From a virus, in the IMG/VR virus record IMGVR_UViG_3300006810_000040, positions 1 to 64,000 of that record: DNA of 64,000 nucleotides; one strand, written 5' to 3'. Below the pieces are notes generated by a model that was given only the letters and a program-made list of their open reading frames with translations, was not told where the DNA came from and made no database searches. The position numbers and the translations under genes were made by a program. Of the stretch, positions 41,957-49,879 are shown one piece after another. How positions within the stretch are numbered: position 1 is the stretch's first letter; each line of letters starts with the position of its first letter.

Positions 41957-43009
41957 TCAACCACGGCCACAGAGGCCGCGGAAATCGCAGGTCGTGCAGG
42001 CGCGGGCTCCCTCATCCAACGGAGGGAAGGCCGAGGCCGGCAAGGGTTCGTTGCGGGTGGTGTCGCCATCGACGATCAGCGCGGCGAGACGCCCCGCGTC
42101 CTTCTGCAGCTTGTCCCACGCGCGCTGGCGGCTGGCCTTGGTGGGTTGGGCCACTTCGATCCAGGGCCACGGCCCGGAGCCATCAGGGCGCTGCTTGTAC
42201 TGGCCGACGTAGTGCAGCGCCATGTCCATGGACTCAGGCGGGCACCCGTAGTGAGCGCCAGCCCAGAGGGCGTACAGGTCCACCTGGGCCTTGTCGGCCT
42301 TGATGATGGCCGCGGCCTTGTCCGCGTCGTAGCGCTCCAGCGGCGAGGTTTTCCAGTCGATGATGCGCAGCCGGTTGTGCGGCTTCGCCACCCGGTGCAG
42401 GACAGCGTCGGCGGACACCCAGACCACGACCTTGCCCACGCCGGGCATGGTGAGCTCACGCCGAAACCGCTGCTCGTTGCTGAGCAGGATGATGCGCTTG
42501 TCGATGATCGACGCCGTCAGCGCCGCGACCTGGCCGTTGACAGCCTCGATCAGGGTCCGAAGGCGCGCGCGTGCCTTCTCCAGCTTCTCCGGGGTGTCCG
42601 GGTCGTTGTAGTAGATCTCTGCGAGCGGCGGGCACTTCTTGGGGTTGCCCTGCCACAGGCGGGCCTCGGTGTTGTGGACGGCCAGGTCCAAGCCGCGCAG
42701 AGCGCGCTCCACCTGCGTCTCGACCGGGGCGGGCCGGTAGCCGTTGGCGGCGTCGCGCAGCGCCTTGGAAGCCGCCGCGTGGACCTCGAGGCCGATGAAG
42801 GCGGCCAGACCCCGCACCTTGGACTCGACGTAGGCCCGCCGACGCCAGCTGTCCGAGGGCGCATCCCAGCCACCCCAGGCCGCGTACCGCTTGAAGAACA
42901 CAGCCCGCGTGCAGATGCCGAGCTGCTTGACGGCCGACGCCGAGATCGTGAACTCGGGCCACGGGCCCAGGTCCCCCTGGTACGGCTTGAGGTGCAGGTC
43001 CTGGCTCAC
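41957..43009 (-). CDS. RecB/Cas4-like PD-(D/E)XK exonuclease
   Basis: 350 aa from a GTG at 43009 with AGGAG 7 nt upstream. Opens with FTISASAVKQLGICTRAVFFKRY (Cys33), the usual start of Cas4/PDDEXK_1 nucleases; Asp201 and Asp218-Trp-Lys220 (IIDWKTS) are the catalytic core; the C-terminus has CTTCDFRGLC. The four cysteines are arranged like the iron-sulfur cluster site of the AddB/Cas4 group. It probably resects DNA ends for phage recombination. Overlaps the upstream gene by TGA/GTG. Confidence 0.85.
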   Translation of the reverse strand: MSQDLHLKPYQGDLGPWPEFTISASAVKQLGICTRAVFFKRYAAWGGWDAPSDSWRRRAYVESKVRGLAAFIGLEVHAAASKALRDAANGYRPAPVETQVERALRGLDLAVHNTEARLWQGNPKKCPPLAEIYYNDPDTPEKLEKARARLRTLIEAVNGQVAALTASIIDKRIILLSNEQRFRRELTMPGVGKVVVWVSADAVLHRVAKPHNRLRIIDWKTSPLERYDADKAAAIIKADKAQVDLYALWAGAHYGCPPESMDMALHYVGQYKQRPDGSGPWPWIEVAQPTKASRQRAWDKLQKDAGRLAALIVDGDTTRNEPLPASAFPPLDEGARACTTCDFRGLCGRG

Positions 43010-43356
43010 TGGTGGCTCCTGGTCTGGCGTGGTTCGACCCAGCGCGTCCAGCGCAGCTCGGCCACCAGCTGGTTGGGGCTCCAGCTGATGACCTCGCACA
43101 GCACCCAGATCGGGAAGTGCCGCGCCCAGTCCATGCGCTCCTGCGTCTCCGCGCCGCCCTGGAACAGGGCCAGCATTTTCGGCTCAGCTGCGTTGCGCCG
43201 CCAACTGCGCCCAGGGGGCCAGGTGTCCGGGGACATGGTGGGCATCGTCTGCGTGTACTCGGGCAGCGCCTTCATGGCGCGCGCGCTCAGGAACCGCGGG
43301 GGCAGAGCCCCCGTTGTCTCCTCGATGCGCTCGTACCAGTCCAAGTCACCGCTCAT
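43006..43356 (-). CDS. Unknown small protein coupled to the RecB-like nuclease
   Basis: 116 aa from the ATG complement at 43354-43356. Tryptophan-rich (WPPGRSW, WARHFPIWVLCEVISW) with no recognised domain. The stop overlaps the nuclease start and the start overlaps the end of the 44254 gene, so it belongs to the same transcript and may be a partner of the nuclease. Confidence 0.6.
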   Translation of the reverse strand: MSGDLDWYERIEETTGALPPRFLSARAMKALPEYTQTMPTMSPDTWPPGRSWRRNAAEPKMLALFQGGAETQERMDWARHFPIWVLCEVISWSPNQLVAELRWTRWVEPRQTRSHQ

Positions 43357-44254
43357 CGACTGGGTTCTCCTCGAGCCATGATGCGACGGCGTCCGCGAGC
43401 TCGTCTTCGTAGCGCTCAGCGAGCGCTTCGCTGGCCACCTGGCCAAGGCTGATCGGTTCGCAGACCGCATCGGCCAGATAGGCCCGCACGACGAAGTCGG
43501 GCTCGTCGCCGATCTCCCAGGCGTCCGGGCCCCCGCTGGTCTTCGCGTCCTTTCCCCGGTCGGTCACCGTCACCCGCAGGACCACGGCGTCGTCCATCAC
43601 GACGTGCTCAAAGTCGTAGTGGTCGCCCAACGCGATGACCTCAATCAACTCGGCCACGTCCGAGTTCAGCGAGGCCGCCGGCACCCAGTCCCAGGTCAGG
43701 TCAGCCGGTAGGACCTCGATGGGGTAGTGCTGCTGCGGGCCGAAGTTCAGGTCCAGCACCACCTTCTCGGTGCTCCGGCGCGTCCAGCCGTCCCGCTCCT
43801 CGAGCTTGGGCCGGGTGAACGTCATGCGGACGCGCCAATGCAGGACCCAGCTGGCCCGCAGGCCGCCGCCGCCTGCCGCGAGCAGCGGGCCAAGTACGGC
43901 ATCCGTCAGGGTCCACGCCATAGTCACAGTCCACATGCCCATGCGCAGCGCGCCGGGGCCGGTTGCCGAGCGAGACCAGCGCCGCCCCTGGCCATCCAGG
44001 TGATGGACGACCTCATCGTCCTGCTCGCGGAGAGCATCCATCAGCTCGTCGATCCGACGCAGGACCTGCACCTCCCCGCCGAAGGTGCCGGGCGAGATGG
44101 GCCACCAGCTGGGCGGGGTCTCTCCCGTGCTGACCAGGTGCTTCAGGTGGCGGCTGAACCAACCGAACCAGGCGGCCGGTGTCCGAGCGTAGAGCTTGAC
44201 CCCGTCACCGAAGATGAAGTCGTTGTCCGCGGTGAAGCGGTTGATCGTAGGCAT
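43346..44254 (-). CDS. Unknown protein, first gene behind a conserved phage promoter
   Basis: 302 aa. Mixed alpha/beta; contains a Gly-rich hydrophobic stretch (AVLGPLLAAGGGGLRASWVL) near residues 120-140 and an acidic C-terminus. No family recognised. It is preceded by one of three copies of the conserved promoter/leader of this genome, which makes it probable that it is made early together with the downstream nuclease. Confidence 0.65.
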   Translation of the reverse strand: MPTINRFTADNDFIFGDGVKLYARTPAAWFGWFSRHLKHLVSTGETPPSWWPISPGTFGGEVQVLRRIDELMDALREQDDEVVHHLDGQGRRWSRSATGPGALRMGMWTVTMAWTLTDAVLGPLLAAGGGGLRASWVLHWRVRMTFTRPKLEERDGWTRRSTEKVVLDLNFGPQQHYPIEVLPADLTWDWVPAASLNSDVAELIEVIALGDHYDFEHVVMDDAVVLRVTVTDRGKDAKTSGGPDAWEIGDEPDFVVRAYLADAVCEPISLGQVASEALAERYEDELADAVASWLEENPVDER

Positions 44255-44258
44255 GTTT

Positions 44259-44313
44259 CCTCCGTCGAGGCGTTCGATGGTGCGAGCGTAAGCGACGCGC
44301 TCAGGGCCGTCAA
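44259..44313 (-). promoter_or_regulatory. Conserved promoter/leader, copy C
   Basis: Read on the minus strand: TTGACG (44308-44313), 16 bp, TTACGC (44286-44291), then the 17-nt leader GAACGCCTCGACGGAGG (44259-44275) containing the ribosome-binding site, 4 nt before the 44254 start. The same arrangement occurs at 48926-48980 and 61573-61630. Confidence 0.75.
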
Positions 44314-44762
44314 GTCCCTCGGCGCAGCGACTGGTCGCGACGGGTCAGCTCGCGACTGAGCGCCTTGTAGCGTGCCTCGTAGCCGCTGAAGATGGCGCTG
44401 AGCAGCTTGTAGCGCGCGGTGTGGACATCCAGCCGCTCGCCGGCCGCTATGACGGCGGGGTTTCCTTTGGCCGCCTCCCGTCGCTCAGTGACGTTGCCGG
44501 TCGCCTGCAGGAAGCACCGGGTGCTGTTGACCTTGACCTCGGCCTCGTAGGACGTGCGCTCAACGTCGGCGAGCGCCACCTGGTAGCCGGCGTAAGCGAC
44601 CTGAGCCGCATACCAACCGAGCTGGTGGCTGAGCTCCTGGTCCACCAGGTCCGCCATGTTGGCGGGCCAGTGGGGTTCAGGCCCCGGGGCCTGCGTCGGG
44701 ATGGGTAGACCGGTCTGGCGCACGTAGGCCATCGCGGCCTTCGTCGCGGGATGCTCTGCCAT
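44310..44762 (-). CDS. Unknown helical protein, possible recombination mediator
   Basis: 150 aa, AGAGG 7 nt upstream. Almost entirely helical (QLGWYAAQVAYAGYQVALADVERTS ... GYEARYKALSRELTRR). Small helical phage proteins of this type include UvsY-like ssDNA/recombinase mediators; here it is near RecB-like and annealing genes, so that is a reasonable but weak guess. Its stop lies just inside promoter copy C. Confidence 0.55.
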   Translation of the reverse strand: MAEHPATKAAMAYVRQTGLPIPTQAPGPEPHWPANMADLVDQELSHQLGWYAAQVAYAGYQVALADVERTSYEAEVKVNSTRCFLQATGNVTERREAAKGNPAVIAAGERLDVHTARYKLLSAIFSGYEARYKALSRELTRRDQSLRRGT

Positions 44763-45534
44763 GTGGAAACCTCTTCACAGGTTGCGTGGGGTCTACCACG
44801 GCATCCGGGAGGATGTCCTCCACCAGCTGCTGAAAGCTCACAGGGTCCTGGCCCTCAAGCCGCGCCAGCTCCGCGTGGACGCGGGATCCGTACACGTCGA
44901 TCCAGTCCCGGGCGATCCGCTCGCTGTAGGTGTGCCAGCCGCTCTCAGGTCCCAGTCTGCGCGTGCGGATTCGGAACCGCACGCCGTCCGGGCGCTCGAG
45001 GACCGTGCGGCCAGTGCGGCCTGGCCCGATCACCAGGTACGGCCCGACCCAGCCCTCGGCCCGACGCCACCAAAGCCGGTTCTGTGGCTCGATGCGCTCG
45101 CGCACGACATCCTCGTCGTGCCGCCAGTAGGCCACGCCTGGCACCCGCATCAGCTGCTGCTCCTCGCGCGTCAGCTGGAGTTCGCCCCGCGCGACCAGTC
45201 GGCGGATCACGTCGCGGACCCGGACAACCAGCCGATCCGCGCGCATGACCTCATGGTCAACCTCCATCAACAGGGCCAGCATCCTGGCTTCCGCTGTGCG
45301 GACGCGGTCGCGGACGATGTAGTCCACGACGCCAACGAAGTCGGAGGCCCGGACACCCGCACGTTTCAGCCGGCCATTGAGCGTAGACCGTGGCACGCCC
45401 AGAGCATCGGCCACGTCGTCGGTGCTGTAGCGCATCTGACGCCGACGCCGACGTGGAGGCTCAGGCACCGGTGTGCGCTCCTCCCAGATCCGCCGCTCAG
45501 GGGGCGGAAGCCTACCGGCCGTCGATTTTGACAT
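44677..45534 (-). CDS. Helix-turn-helix protein, possible regulator
   Basis: 285 aa from the ATG complement at 45532-45534. Residues ~33-60 (YSTDDVADALGVPRSTLNGRLKRAG) form a clear HTH. A later part (VGPYLVIGPGRTGRTVLERPDGVRFRIRTRRLG) looks like a small beta-barrel. The last 86 nt overlap the 44762 gene, and the C-terminal ~28 residues are low-complexity, so the true end may be earlier if a base is missing. Starts inside the end of the KH gene. Could control the divergent iteron region; unproven. Confidence 0.65.
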   Translation of the reverse strand: MSKSTAGRLPPPERRIWEERTPVPEPPRRRRRQMRYSTDDVADALGVPRSTLNGRLKRAGVRASDFVGVVDYIVRDRVRTAEARMLALLMEVDHEVMRADRLVVRVRDVIRRLVARGELQLTREEQQLMRVPGVAYWRHDEDVVRERIEPQNRLWWRRAEGWVGPYLVIGPGRTGRTVLERPDGVRFRIRTRRLGPESGWHTYSERIARDWIDVYGSRVHAELARLEGQDPVSFQQLVEDILPDAVVDPTQPVKRFPHGRASRDEGRDGLRAPDRSTHPDAGPGA

Positions 45535-45778
45535 CCAGCTTCGCGTCCCAGCCCACAGCCCTGGCCATGCCACGCGCCAAGCGGCGGATGGCGTCGATGG
45601 TCTTGCCCCCGCGGCCGAGCAGGTAGCCCTTCACGGAGTCGGCGCACTCCAAGTAGAACAGGGCCTCGCCACGCGGGCCCTCGGCGTAGGTCACGTTCAA
45701 GGGCTCGCCAGCATCCAGCTGGCCCTTGGCGATGGTCGCGATGTAGGCCCGCACGTCATCGGCGTGGGTAGTCGGCAC
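45512..45778 (-). CDS. KH-domain RNA-binding protein 1 (KhpA-like)
   Basis: 88 aa from a GTG at 45778 with TGGAG 8 nt upstream; the longer frame would translate the iteron repeats. The sequence VKGYLLGRGGKTIDAIRRLARGMARAVGW has the GxxG loop (GRGG) and flanking helices of a KH domain, the layout of bacterial KhpA. KH proteins bind single-stranded RNA or DNA. A second KH protein is encoded at 61639-61947. First gene of the minus-strand operon, transcribed away from the right inverted-repeat arm. Confidence 0.82.
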   Translation of the reverse strand: MPTTHADDVRAYIATIAKGQLDAGEPLNVTYAEGPRGEALFYLECADSVKGYLLGRGGKTIDAIRRLARGMARAVGWDAKLDVKIDGR

Positions 45779-45857
45779 GGCGTGTCTCCAGGACCCCCCA
45801 GGTGTAGCACGCCAACACCACGACGCGAAGCCCGCGGCCTGTACTCGACCCCCAAAT

Positions 45858-46000
45858 GTCCGCACTACCGTCCGCGGGGTGTCGGCACTTTCGTCCGCAG
45901 TCTGTCGGCACCCACCCTGAGTGATTACGGCTACTTGGCCGAAAAATGTCTGCACTTATGTCCGCACCTCTGCCGCACTACCGTCCGCACTACCGTCCGA
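45858..46000. repeat. 143-bp iteron-bearing inverted repeat, right arm
   Basis: Inverted copy of 41805-41947. Repeats of the TCCGCACTACCG type are seen at about 45860-45903 and 45956-46000. The arm ends ~20 bp before the most AT-rich stretch of the intergenic region and ~200 bp before the replication operon. Together, 45779-46202 is a 424-bp gene-free region holding this arm, an AT-rich tract (46009-46037), a palindrome, a promoter and a hairpin. Confidence 0.93.
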
Positions 46001-46047
46001 CACGCGCGTAGTAGAACATCTACATAGACATCTAGAACCCCCCTAAA

Positions 46048-46063
46048 GGCCCCCCAGGGGGCC
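46048..46063. promoter_or_regulatory. 16-bp GC palindrome upstream of replication promoter
   Basis: GGCCCCC and GGGGGCC flank a 2-nt centre. It lies 5 bp upstream of the -35 box at 46069 and could be an operator or a terminator for transcription arriving from the left. Confidence 0.5.
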
Positions 46064-46068
46064 AGAGT

Positions 46069-46098
46069 TTGACAGCTGGGGATCTTCCGAAGTAGAAC
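46069..46098 (+). promoter_or_regulatory. Candidate sigma70-type promoter of the replication operon
   Basis: Perfect -35 TTGACA (46069-46074), 18-bp spacer, -10-like TAGAAC (46093-46098). It precedes a structured leader and the first replication gene at 46203. Confidence 0.6.
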
Positions 46099-46110
46099 CC
46101 CAAACACACC

Positions 46111-46141
46111 GACGGCCCGCGTGTGAAGCATGCGAGCCGTC
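46111..46141 (+). promoter_or_regulatory. Hairpin in 5' leader of replication operon
   Basis: GACGGC (46111-46116) pairs with GCCGTC (46136-46141), with further pairing inside (CGC/GCG). No T-run follows, so it is more likely a leader structure than a terminator. Confidence 0.45.
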
Positions 46142-46202
46142 TCATCGGACCCGAAAGGCCCGGCAGGCTCGGAGTTTAGCCCATGCAGAGGACCGCCTCA
46201 AC

Positions 46203-47198
46203 ATGAAGCCATGGGGCACCATCGACTGGAAGCATTGGCCAGCCAAGCGGCACTGGCTGCTGGCGCTGCGGGTTCCATGGCACGAGTCAGACGTGATCAC
46301 CGACCTCCGCTACTGGGACGAGGTCAGGCGAGCGGCAGCCGACGGCGAGCACTTGCCGAAGCCACCTGGCTACCGCCGGCTGATGGCTGACTGGAGCTGG
46401 GGCGAGCGGCGCACCAGGTCGATGATGGCCAACGAGGGCCGGTGGAAGGACTCCCTGCACCGCCGCCAGGAGGACACCCCGGTGGTCCAGGCCGCCAAGC
46501 GGCGCGTGGCCGCCCTGGAGCGCAAGCTCGCCGCTCTGGAGCAGCAGCTCGACGACCAAGGCGGCGCTGGCGACGCGCCCAGCGCCGATGCGCGTGCGCG
46601 GCTGGTGGACGACTGCGTCGCTGAGCTGCAGAAGGTCTACCCGAAGCTGGCGAAGGAGGTCCTGGGCAAGAAGGTGGGGGCCACCTGGGGCCGTGGCGAC
46701 GCCTTCCGCCAGCGCGTGACCCGGGCGATCGGCAAGACCCAGCGCTTCGCCAAGACCACAGGCCGCGAGCTCGACCCGGTCAACGTGTTCGTCATCCTGG
46801 CCGAGTGGGTGTTCTACGCCCCCGCGATGGAGGCCCAGGGCTACCGCGGCACCGCGGATCCCATCGACGGCGTGCTGCGGCCGACGAAGCTGGAGCGCAA
46901 CATCCAGGCCGCGCTCGACTGGCGCACCAACGGCAGCACGCGCGCTGAGCTCACCCCCAGCGGCCTGAGCAGCGAACAGAAGGCCAAGATGGCCGAGGCG
47001 TTCGCCCTGACCCTGCGCGCCTTGAGCAAGGGCCGCACCCACCGCATCACAGACGCGGACTTCGTTGGCCGAGAGGACGCCGAAGCCCTTGTCTCTGCAA
47101 GCCGCGCCATCGCCCAGCAGTCCTATGCGGGCGACGACCCCAAGTTCCTCAAGAAGACCTGGCTGGGCGTCTACGCGCAGCACCGGAGTGACGCATGA
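46203..47198 (+). CDS. Putative replication initiation/helicase-loading protein
   Basis: 331 aa, AGAGGA ~9 nt upstream. N-terminal region (WGTIDWKHWPAKRHWLLALRVP, GYRRLMADWSWGERRTRSMM) looks like a winged-helix DNA-binding domain as in phage O/DnaD-like proteins; a coiled coil (~95-115) and a helical C-terminal domain follow. Coupled by ATGA to the DnaB helicase gene, the classic place for a loader. If the upstream iterons are an origin, this would be the natural candidate to bind them; that is inference. Confidence 0.68.
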   Translation: MKPWGTIDWKHWPAKRHWLLALRVPWHESDVITDLRYWDEVRRAAADGEHLPKPPGYRRLMADWSWGERRTRSMMANEGRWKDSLHRRQEDTPVVQAAKRRVAALERKLAALEQQLDDQGGAGDAPSADARARLVDDCVAELQKVYPKLAKEVLGKKVGATWGRGDAFRQRVTRAIGKTQRFAKTTGRELDPVNVFVILAEWVFYAPAMEAQGYRGTADPIDGVLRPTKLERNIQAALDWRTNGSTRAELTPSGLSSEQKAKMAEAFALTLRALSKGRTHRITDADFVGREDAEALVSASRAIAQQSYAGDDPKFLKKTWLGVYAQHRSDA

Positions 47199-48559
47199 GC
47201 GACGAGCGCACCTTCCCCCAGTCCCTGGACGCAGAGCGCGCGTGGCTGGGCGGCATCATGCTGATGGCGACCGCCGACAACATGGGCCCGGTCCTGGACC
47301 GCCTTGAGGGCTTCGACGGCGAGGACTTCTACGTCGCGGGGCACCAGCGGCTGCACGAGCTGATGCTGCACATGGCGCGCAAGGGCCAGCCCCCTGAGAT
47401 GCTGGGCCTGGTTGACGAGATCATGGCCCGCGGCATCGTGGAAGCGGTCGGCGGCCTGGCCTACGTGTCCCAGCTGCCTGAGCTGGTGCCCAGCAGCGAG
47501 AACCTGAACTACTACGCGGACCTGGTCCGGGAGAAGGCCGCACGCCGTCGGGTGCTGGCGTTCGCGGCTAGCCTGACCGAGGCTGCCCACCGCGGCGACG
47601 AGGACATCAGCACCAGCCTGGACGCCGCCGAGGCCGGGTTCATGGCCCTGCGTGGCTGGGAGAAGCAGGGCGGCACCATGCTGAACGCCTCCCAGCTGTT
47701 CGCCAAGACCTACAACTGGGGCCGCGACAACTGGGAGCGGCAGAACCGCATCCGGTCTCACTGGTGGGAGCTCAACCGGGACCTGGTCACCCTCCGGCCT
47801 ACGTCCCTGGTCATCCTCGCGGCCCGGCCTGCGATGGGCAAGACCGCGTTCGCCCTGCAGCTCGTAGATGCCGCGGCCCGGCCCGAGATCAACCCCGACA
47901 TGCACGGGGCCGGCGTGTTCAGCCTGGAGATGATGTCTGAGGCCCTGGGTGGGCGGATGGTCGCCCAGAACAGCAAGGTGCCCGGTCTCGCGATCATGAG
48001 CGGCCTGAAGGAGCAGCACCTACGCGACCGCTTCGACCAGGTCACCGCCGAGCTGGGCAACACCCTGATCATGGCCATCGACGACGACCCCAACCTGAGC
48101 ATGGGCACGTTCCGCACCAAGTGCCGCAAGATGAAGGCGATGCTGAAGGGGCAGATGGCCCTGGTGGTGGTGGACTACCTGCAGCTGTTCAGCTTGCCCA
48201 GCGGCTCCGAGAACACATCGACCAAGGTGGGCATGGTCAGCCGGATGCTCAAGCTCGTCGCGAAGGAGATGAACGTCTGCGTCCTGTGCCTGTCGCAGCT
48301 CAACCGGAAGTGCGAGACGCGCGGCGACAGGCGGCCGATGATCTCCGACCTCCGCGACTCCGGGGCCATCGAGCAGGACGCCGACGCCATCCTGTTCCTC
48401 TACCGGGACGAGTACTACAACGCGAGCACCGAGGAGCCGGGCGTCTGCGAGGTCATCATCGCCAAGCAGCGCGGAGGCCCCACCGGCACCATCAAGCTGC
48501 ACTGGAACGGACCCGCTACACGCTTCAGCGACCTGGTCGCGCCGCCCAGGGACCAATGA
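47195..48559 (+). CDS. dnaB: Replicative DNA helicase (DnaB family)
   Basis: 454 aa. Short N-terminal domain (DAERAWLGGIMLMA), then the RecA-type core with Walker A ARPAMGKTAF (~209-218), Walker B-like VVVDYLQLF (~324) and C-terminal RGGPTGTIKLHW, all as in DnaB/gp41-type hexameric helicases. It unwinds the phage replication fork 5'-3'. Overlaps the loader-like gene by ATGA and the next gene by TGA/ATG. Confidence 0.93.
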   Translation: MSDERTFPQSLDAERAWLGGIMLMATADNMGPVLDRLEGFDGEDFYVAGHQRLHELMLHMARKGQPPEMLGLVDEIMARGIVEAVGGLAYVSQLPELVPSSENLNYYADLVREKAARRRVLAFAASLTEAAHRGDEDISTSLDAAEAGFMALRGWEKQGGTMLNASQLFAKTYNWGRDNWERQNRIRSHWWELNRDLVTLRPTSLVILAARPAMGKTAFALQLVDAAARPEINPDMHGAGVFSLEMMSEALGGRMVAQNSKVPGLAIMSGLKEQHLRDRFDQVTAELGNTLIMAIDDDPNLSMGTFRTKCRKMKAMLKGQMALVVVDYLQLFSLPSGSENTSTKVGMVSRMLKLVAKEMNVCVLCLSQLNRKCETRGDRRPMISDLRDSGAIEQDADAILFLYRDEYYNASTEEPGVCEVIIAKQRGGPTGTIKLHWNGPATRFSDLVAPPRDQ

Positions 48560-48942
48560 TGAAGACGGACGCCCAGCTGCGCGCCAAGATCCGACGCTTG
48601 CGCTACGGCGAGTGGCCGGAGCCCCAGGCCGTCAGCGTGGACAGCATCGACCAGGGCGAGGCCGTGGCCATCCCCTACATCGTGCTGGCCTACCTGCGCG
48701 AGCCCTGGGAGTACCTGGCCGCGGTCTGGCTGTTCGCACGCGCCCCGCGCCGGGCCATCACGGTCAAGCACCTCGGCGGCTACCTCGGCGAGGTATGGGG
48801 CTGCTCGTCCACCGAGGCCCGCGACTTCCTGCGCAGGATGGACGCCCTGGGCGTCATCGAGCTGCGCAGCATCACCCAGAAGGGCCACCGCTACGTGTGG
48901 CGGATCACCTTCGGCCGCGAGACAGTGGACGCCGCCGACTGA
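48556..48942 (+). CDS. Small winged-helix-like protein, unknown
   Basis: 128 aa from the first of two adjacent ATGs (48556 and 48559), overlapping the helicase stop. The C-terminal ~60 residues (TVKHLGGYLGEVWGCSSTEARDFLRRMDALGVIELR) have the helix-helix-wing pattern of a winged HTH. Likely DNA-binding and linked to replication; last gene before an internal promoter. Confidence 0.65.
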   Translation: MMKTDAQLRAKIRRLRYGEWPEPQAVSVDSIDQGEAVAIPYIVLAYLREPWEYLAAVWLFARAPRRAITVKHLGGYLGEVWGCSSTEARDFLRRMDALGVIELRSITQKGHRYVWRITFGRETVDAAD

Positions 48943-48980
48943 CTTGCTTACACTCGGGACACTGAACGCCTCGACGGAGG
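48926..48980 (+). promoter_or_regulatory. Conserved promoter/leader, copy A
   Basis: TGGACG (48926-48931), 16 bp, TTACAC (48948-48953) and the 17-nt leader GAACGCCTCGACGGAGG (48964-48980), 6 nt before the XRE gene. It starts inside the end of the preceding gene. Confidence 0.75.
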
Positions 48981-48986
48981 AACCCT

Positions 48987-49466
48987 ATGCAGCTCGACCC
49001 CACTGATGTCCGCGTGCGCTTGCGGGAGCAGCGAGAACGCAGCGGCCTCAGCTTCCAGGACCTGGCCGACTTCGGCTGTCCGCGCGCCAGCGTGGTCCAG
49101 CTCGAGAGCGGGCGCAACCGCCTGCTGTTGGATCTGGTGGTTCGGATGGCCCATGCCTACGGCACGACGCTGGAGCACCTGCTCTATGGCGACGCGGACA
49201 TGGCCACGGCCCCACCCGGCTACTGGCCCGACGACTTCGACGAGTTCGTGGACGGCTACCTGGACCAGGTCCGGGCCCGCCTGGATGCCGCAGTCCGGGC
49301 GTCGGCAAGAACGAAGACCTACCTGAGCAGCGAAGCCGGGTTCGGGAACCACCGCATGAGTCTGTACTTCGTAGTGCGTGGCGAACGACCGCTGCGCGTG
49401 CCCCCGCTGGTCGCCCTGGCCACGCTGGAAGACCTGGACCCCATGGACCTGTTGAGGATTAGCTGA
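48987..49466 (+). CDS. XRE-family (Cro/CI-like) transcriptional regulator
   Basis: 159 aa. Residues ~10-66 (VRLREQRERSGLSFQDLADFG, SVVQLESGRNRLLLDLVVRMAHAYGTTLEHLLYG) are a textbook XRE helix-turn-helix. The C-terminal ~80 residues lack the Ser-Lys protease of CI repressors, so it is probably a Cro-like or stand-alone regulator. Its own promoter copy A and position within the early region suggest it controls early transcription. Confidence 0.85.
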   Translation: MQLDPTDVRVRLREQRERSGLSFQDLADFGCPRASVVQLESGRNRLLLDLVVRMAHAYGTTLEHLLYGDADMATAPPGYWPDDFDEFVDGYLDQVRARLDAAVRASARTKTYLSSEAGFGNHRMSLYFVVRGERPLRVPPLVALATLEDLDPMDLLRIS

Positions 49467-49879
49467 TGCCCAAGTACCGAGTGCTCTATGTGCCCCGTGG
49501 GTCGTGGGAATGCGTTGTGGACGCCGCCGACGCCGCCGAGGCCGCCACCGCGGCCGAAACCGCGTTCTACGCCGAGTGCGACCACGACGGCGACTGGGAT
49601 CCTGGCAAGCCATGCCTGGTTTCTGATGACACCGCCGTCACGCATACGGGCGAGGCCGCCACCGCGGCGTTCTACGCCGACGGCGAGTGGGATCCTGGCA
49701 AGCCATGCGACGCCGAGGCGGCATTCCGCGCGAAGTTCGCGCGCGCGATGGCCATGATGGACGGCCCGCCCATCGTGGTGCTCGATGATCCAGCCCCAAG
49801 GGCAAAGCGCGTGTCCCTTGACGACTTGAGGCCCCCAACGCCCGATGCGGACAGCTGCATCGGCAGCCACCGCCCATGA
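49466..49879 (+). CDS. Small protein with internal duplication, unknown
   Basis: 137 aa, coupled to the XRE gene (TGATG) and to the next gene (ATGA). Two copies of a module EAATAA-FYA-DWDPGKPC occur at ~residues 25-52 and ~62-82; the DNA copies are nearly identical, a recent internal duplication. No recognised family. Confidence 0.65.
   Translation: MPKYRVLYVPRGSWECVVDAADAAEAATAAETAFYAECDHDGDWDPGKPCLVSDDTAVTHTGEAATAAFYADGEWDPGKPCDAEAAFRAKFARAMAMMDGPPIVVLDDPAPRAKRVSLDDLRPPTPDADSCIGSHRP

Noticed and set aside
41849-43381. Plus-strand open frame of 510 codons starting in the left repeat arm
   Set aside because: Antisense to the RecB-like nuclease; its resemblance to the start of the minus-strand frame at 45955 comes only from the inverted repeat DNA.
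45779-45955. N-terminal extension of KH protein 1 into the right repeat arm
   Set aside because: Those codons translate iteron DNA, and a GTG with a good ribosome-binding site exists at 45778.
45918-45960. Rho-independent terminator in the repeat core (CGGC-N6-GCCG next to AAAAA)
   Set aside because: The A-run follows the stem on the plus strand and the T-run precedes it on the minus strand, so neither direction gives stem plus T-run; the stem is only 4 bp.
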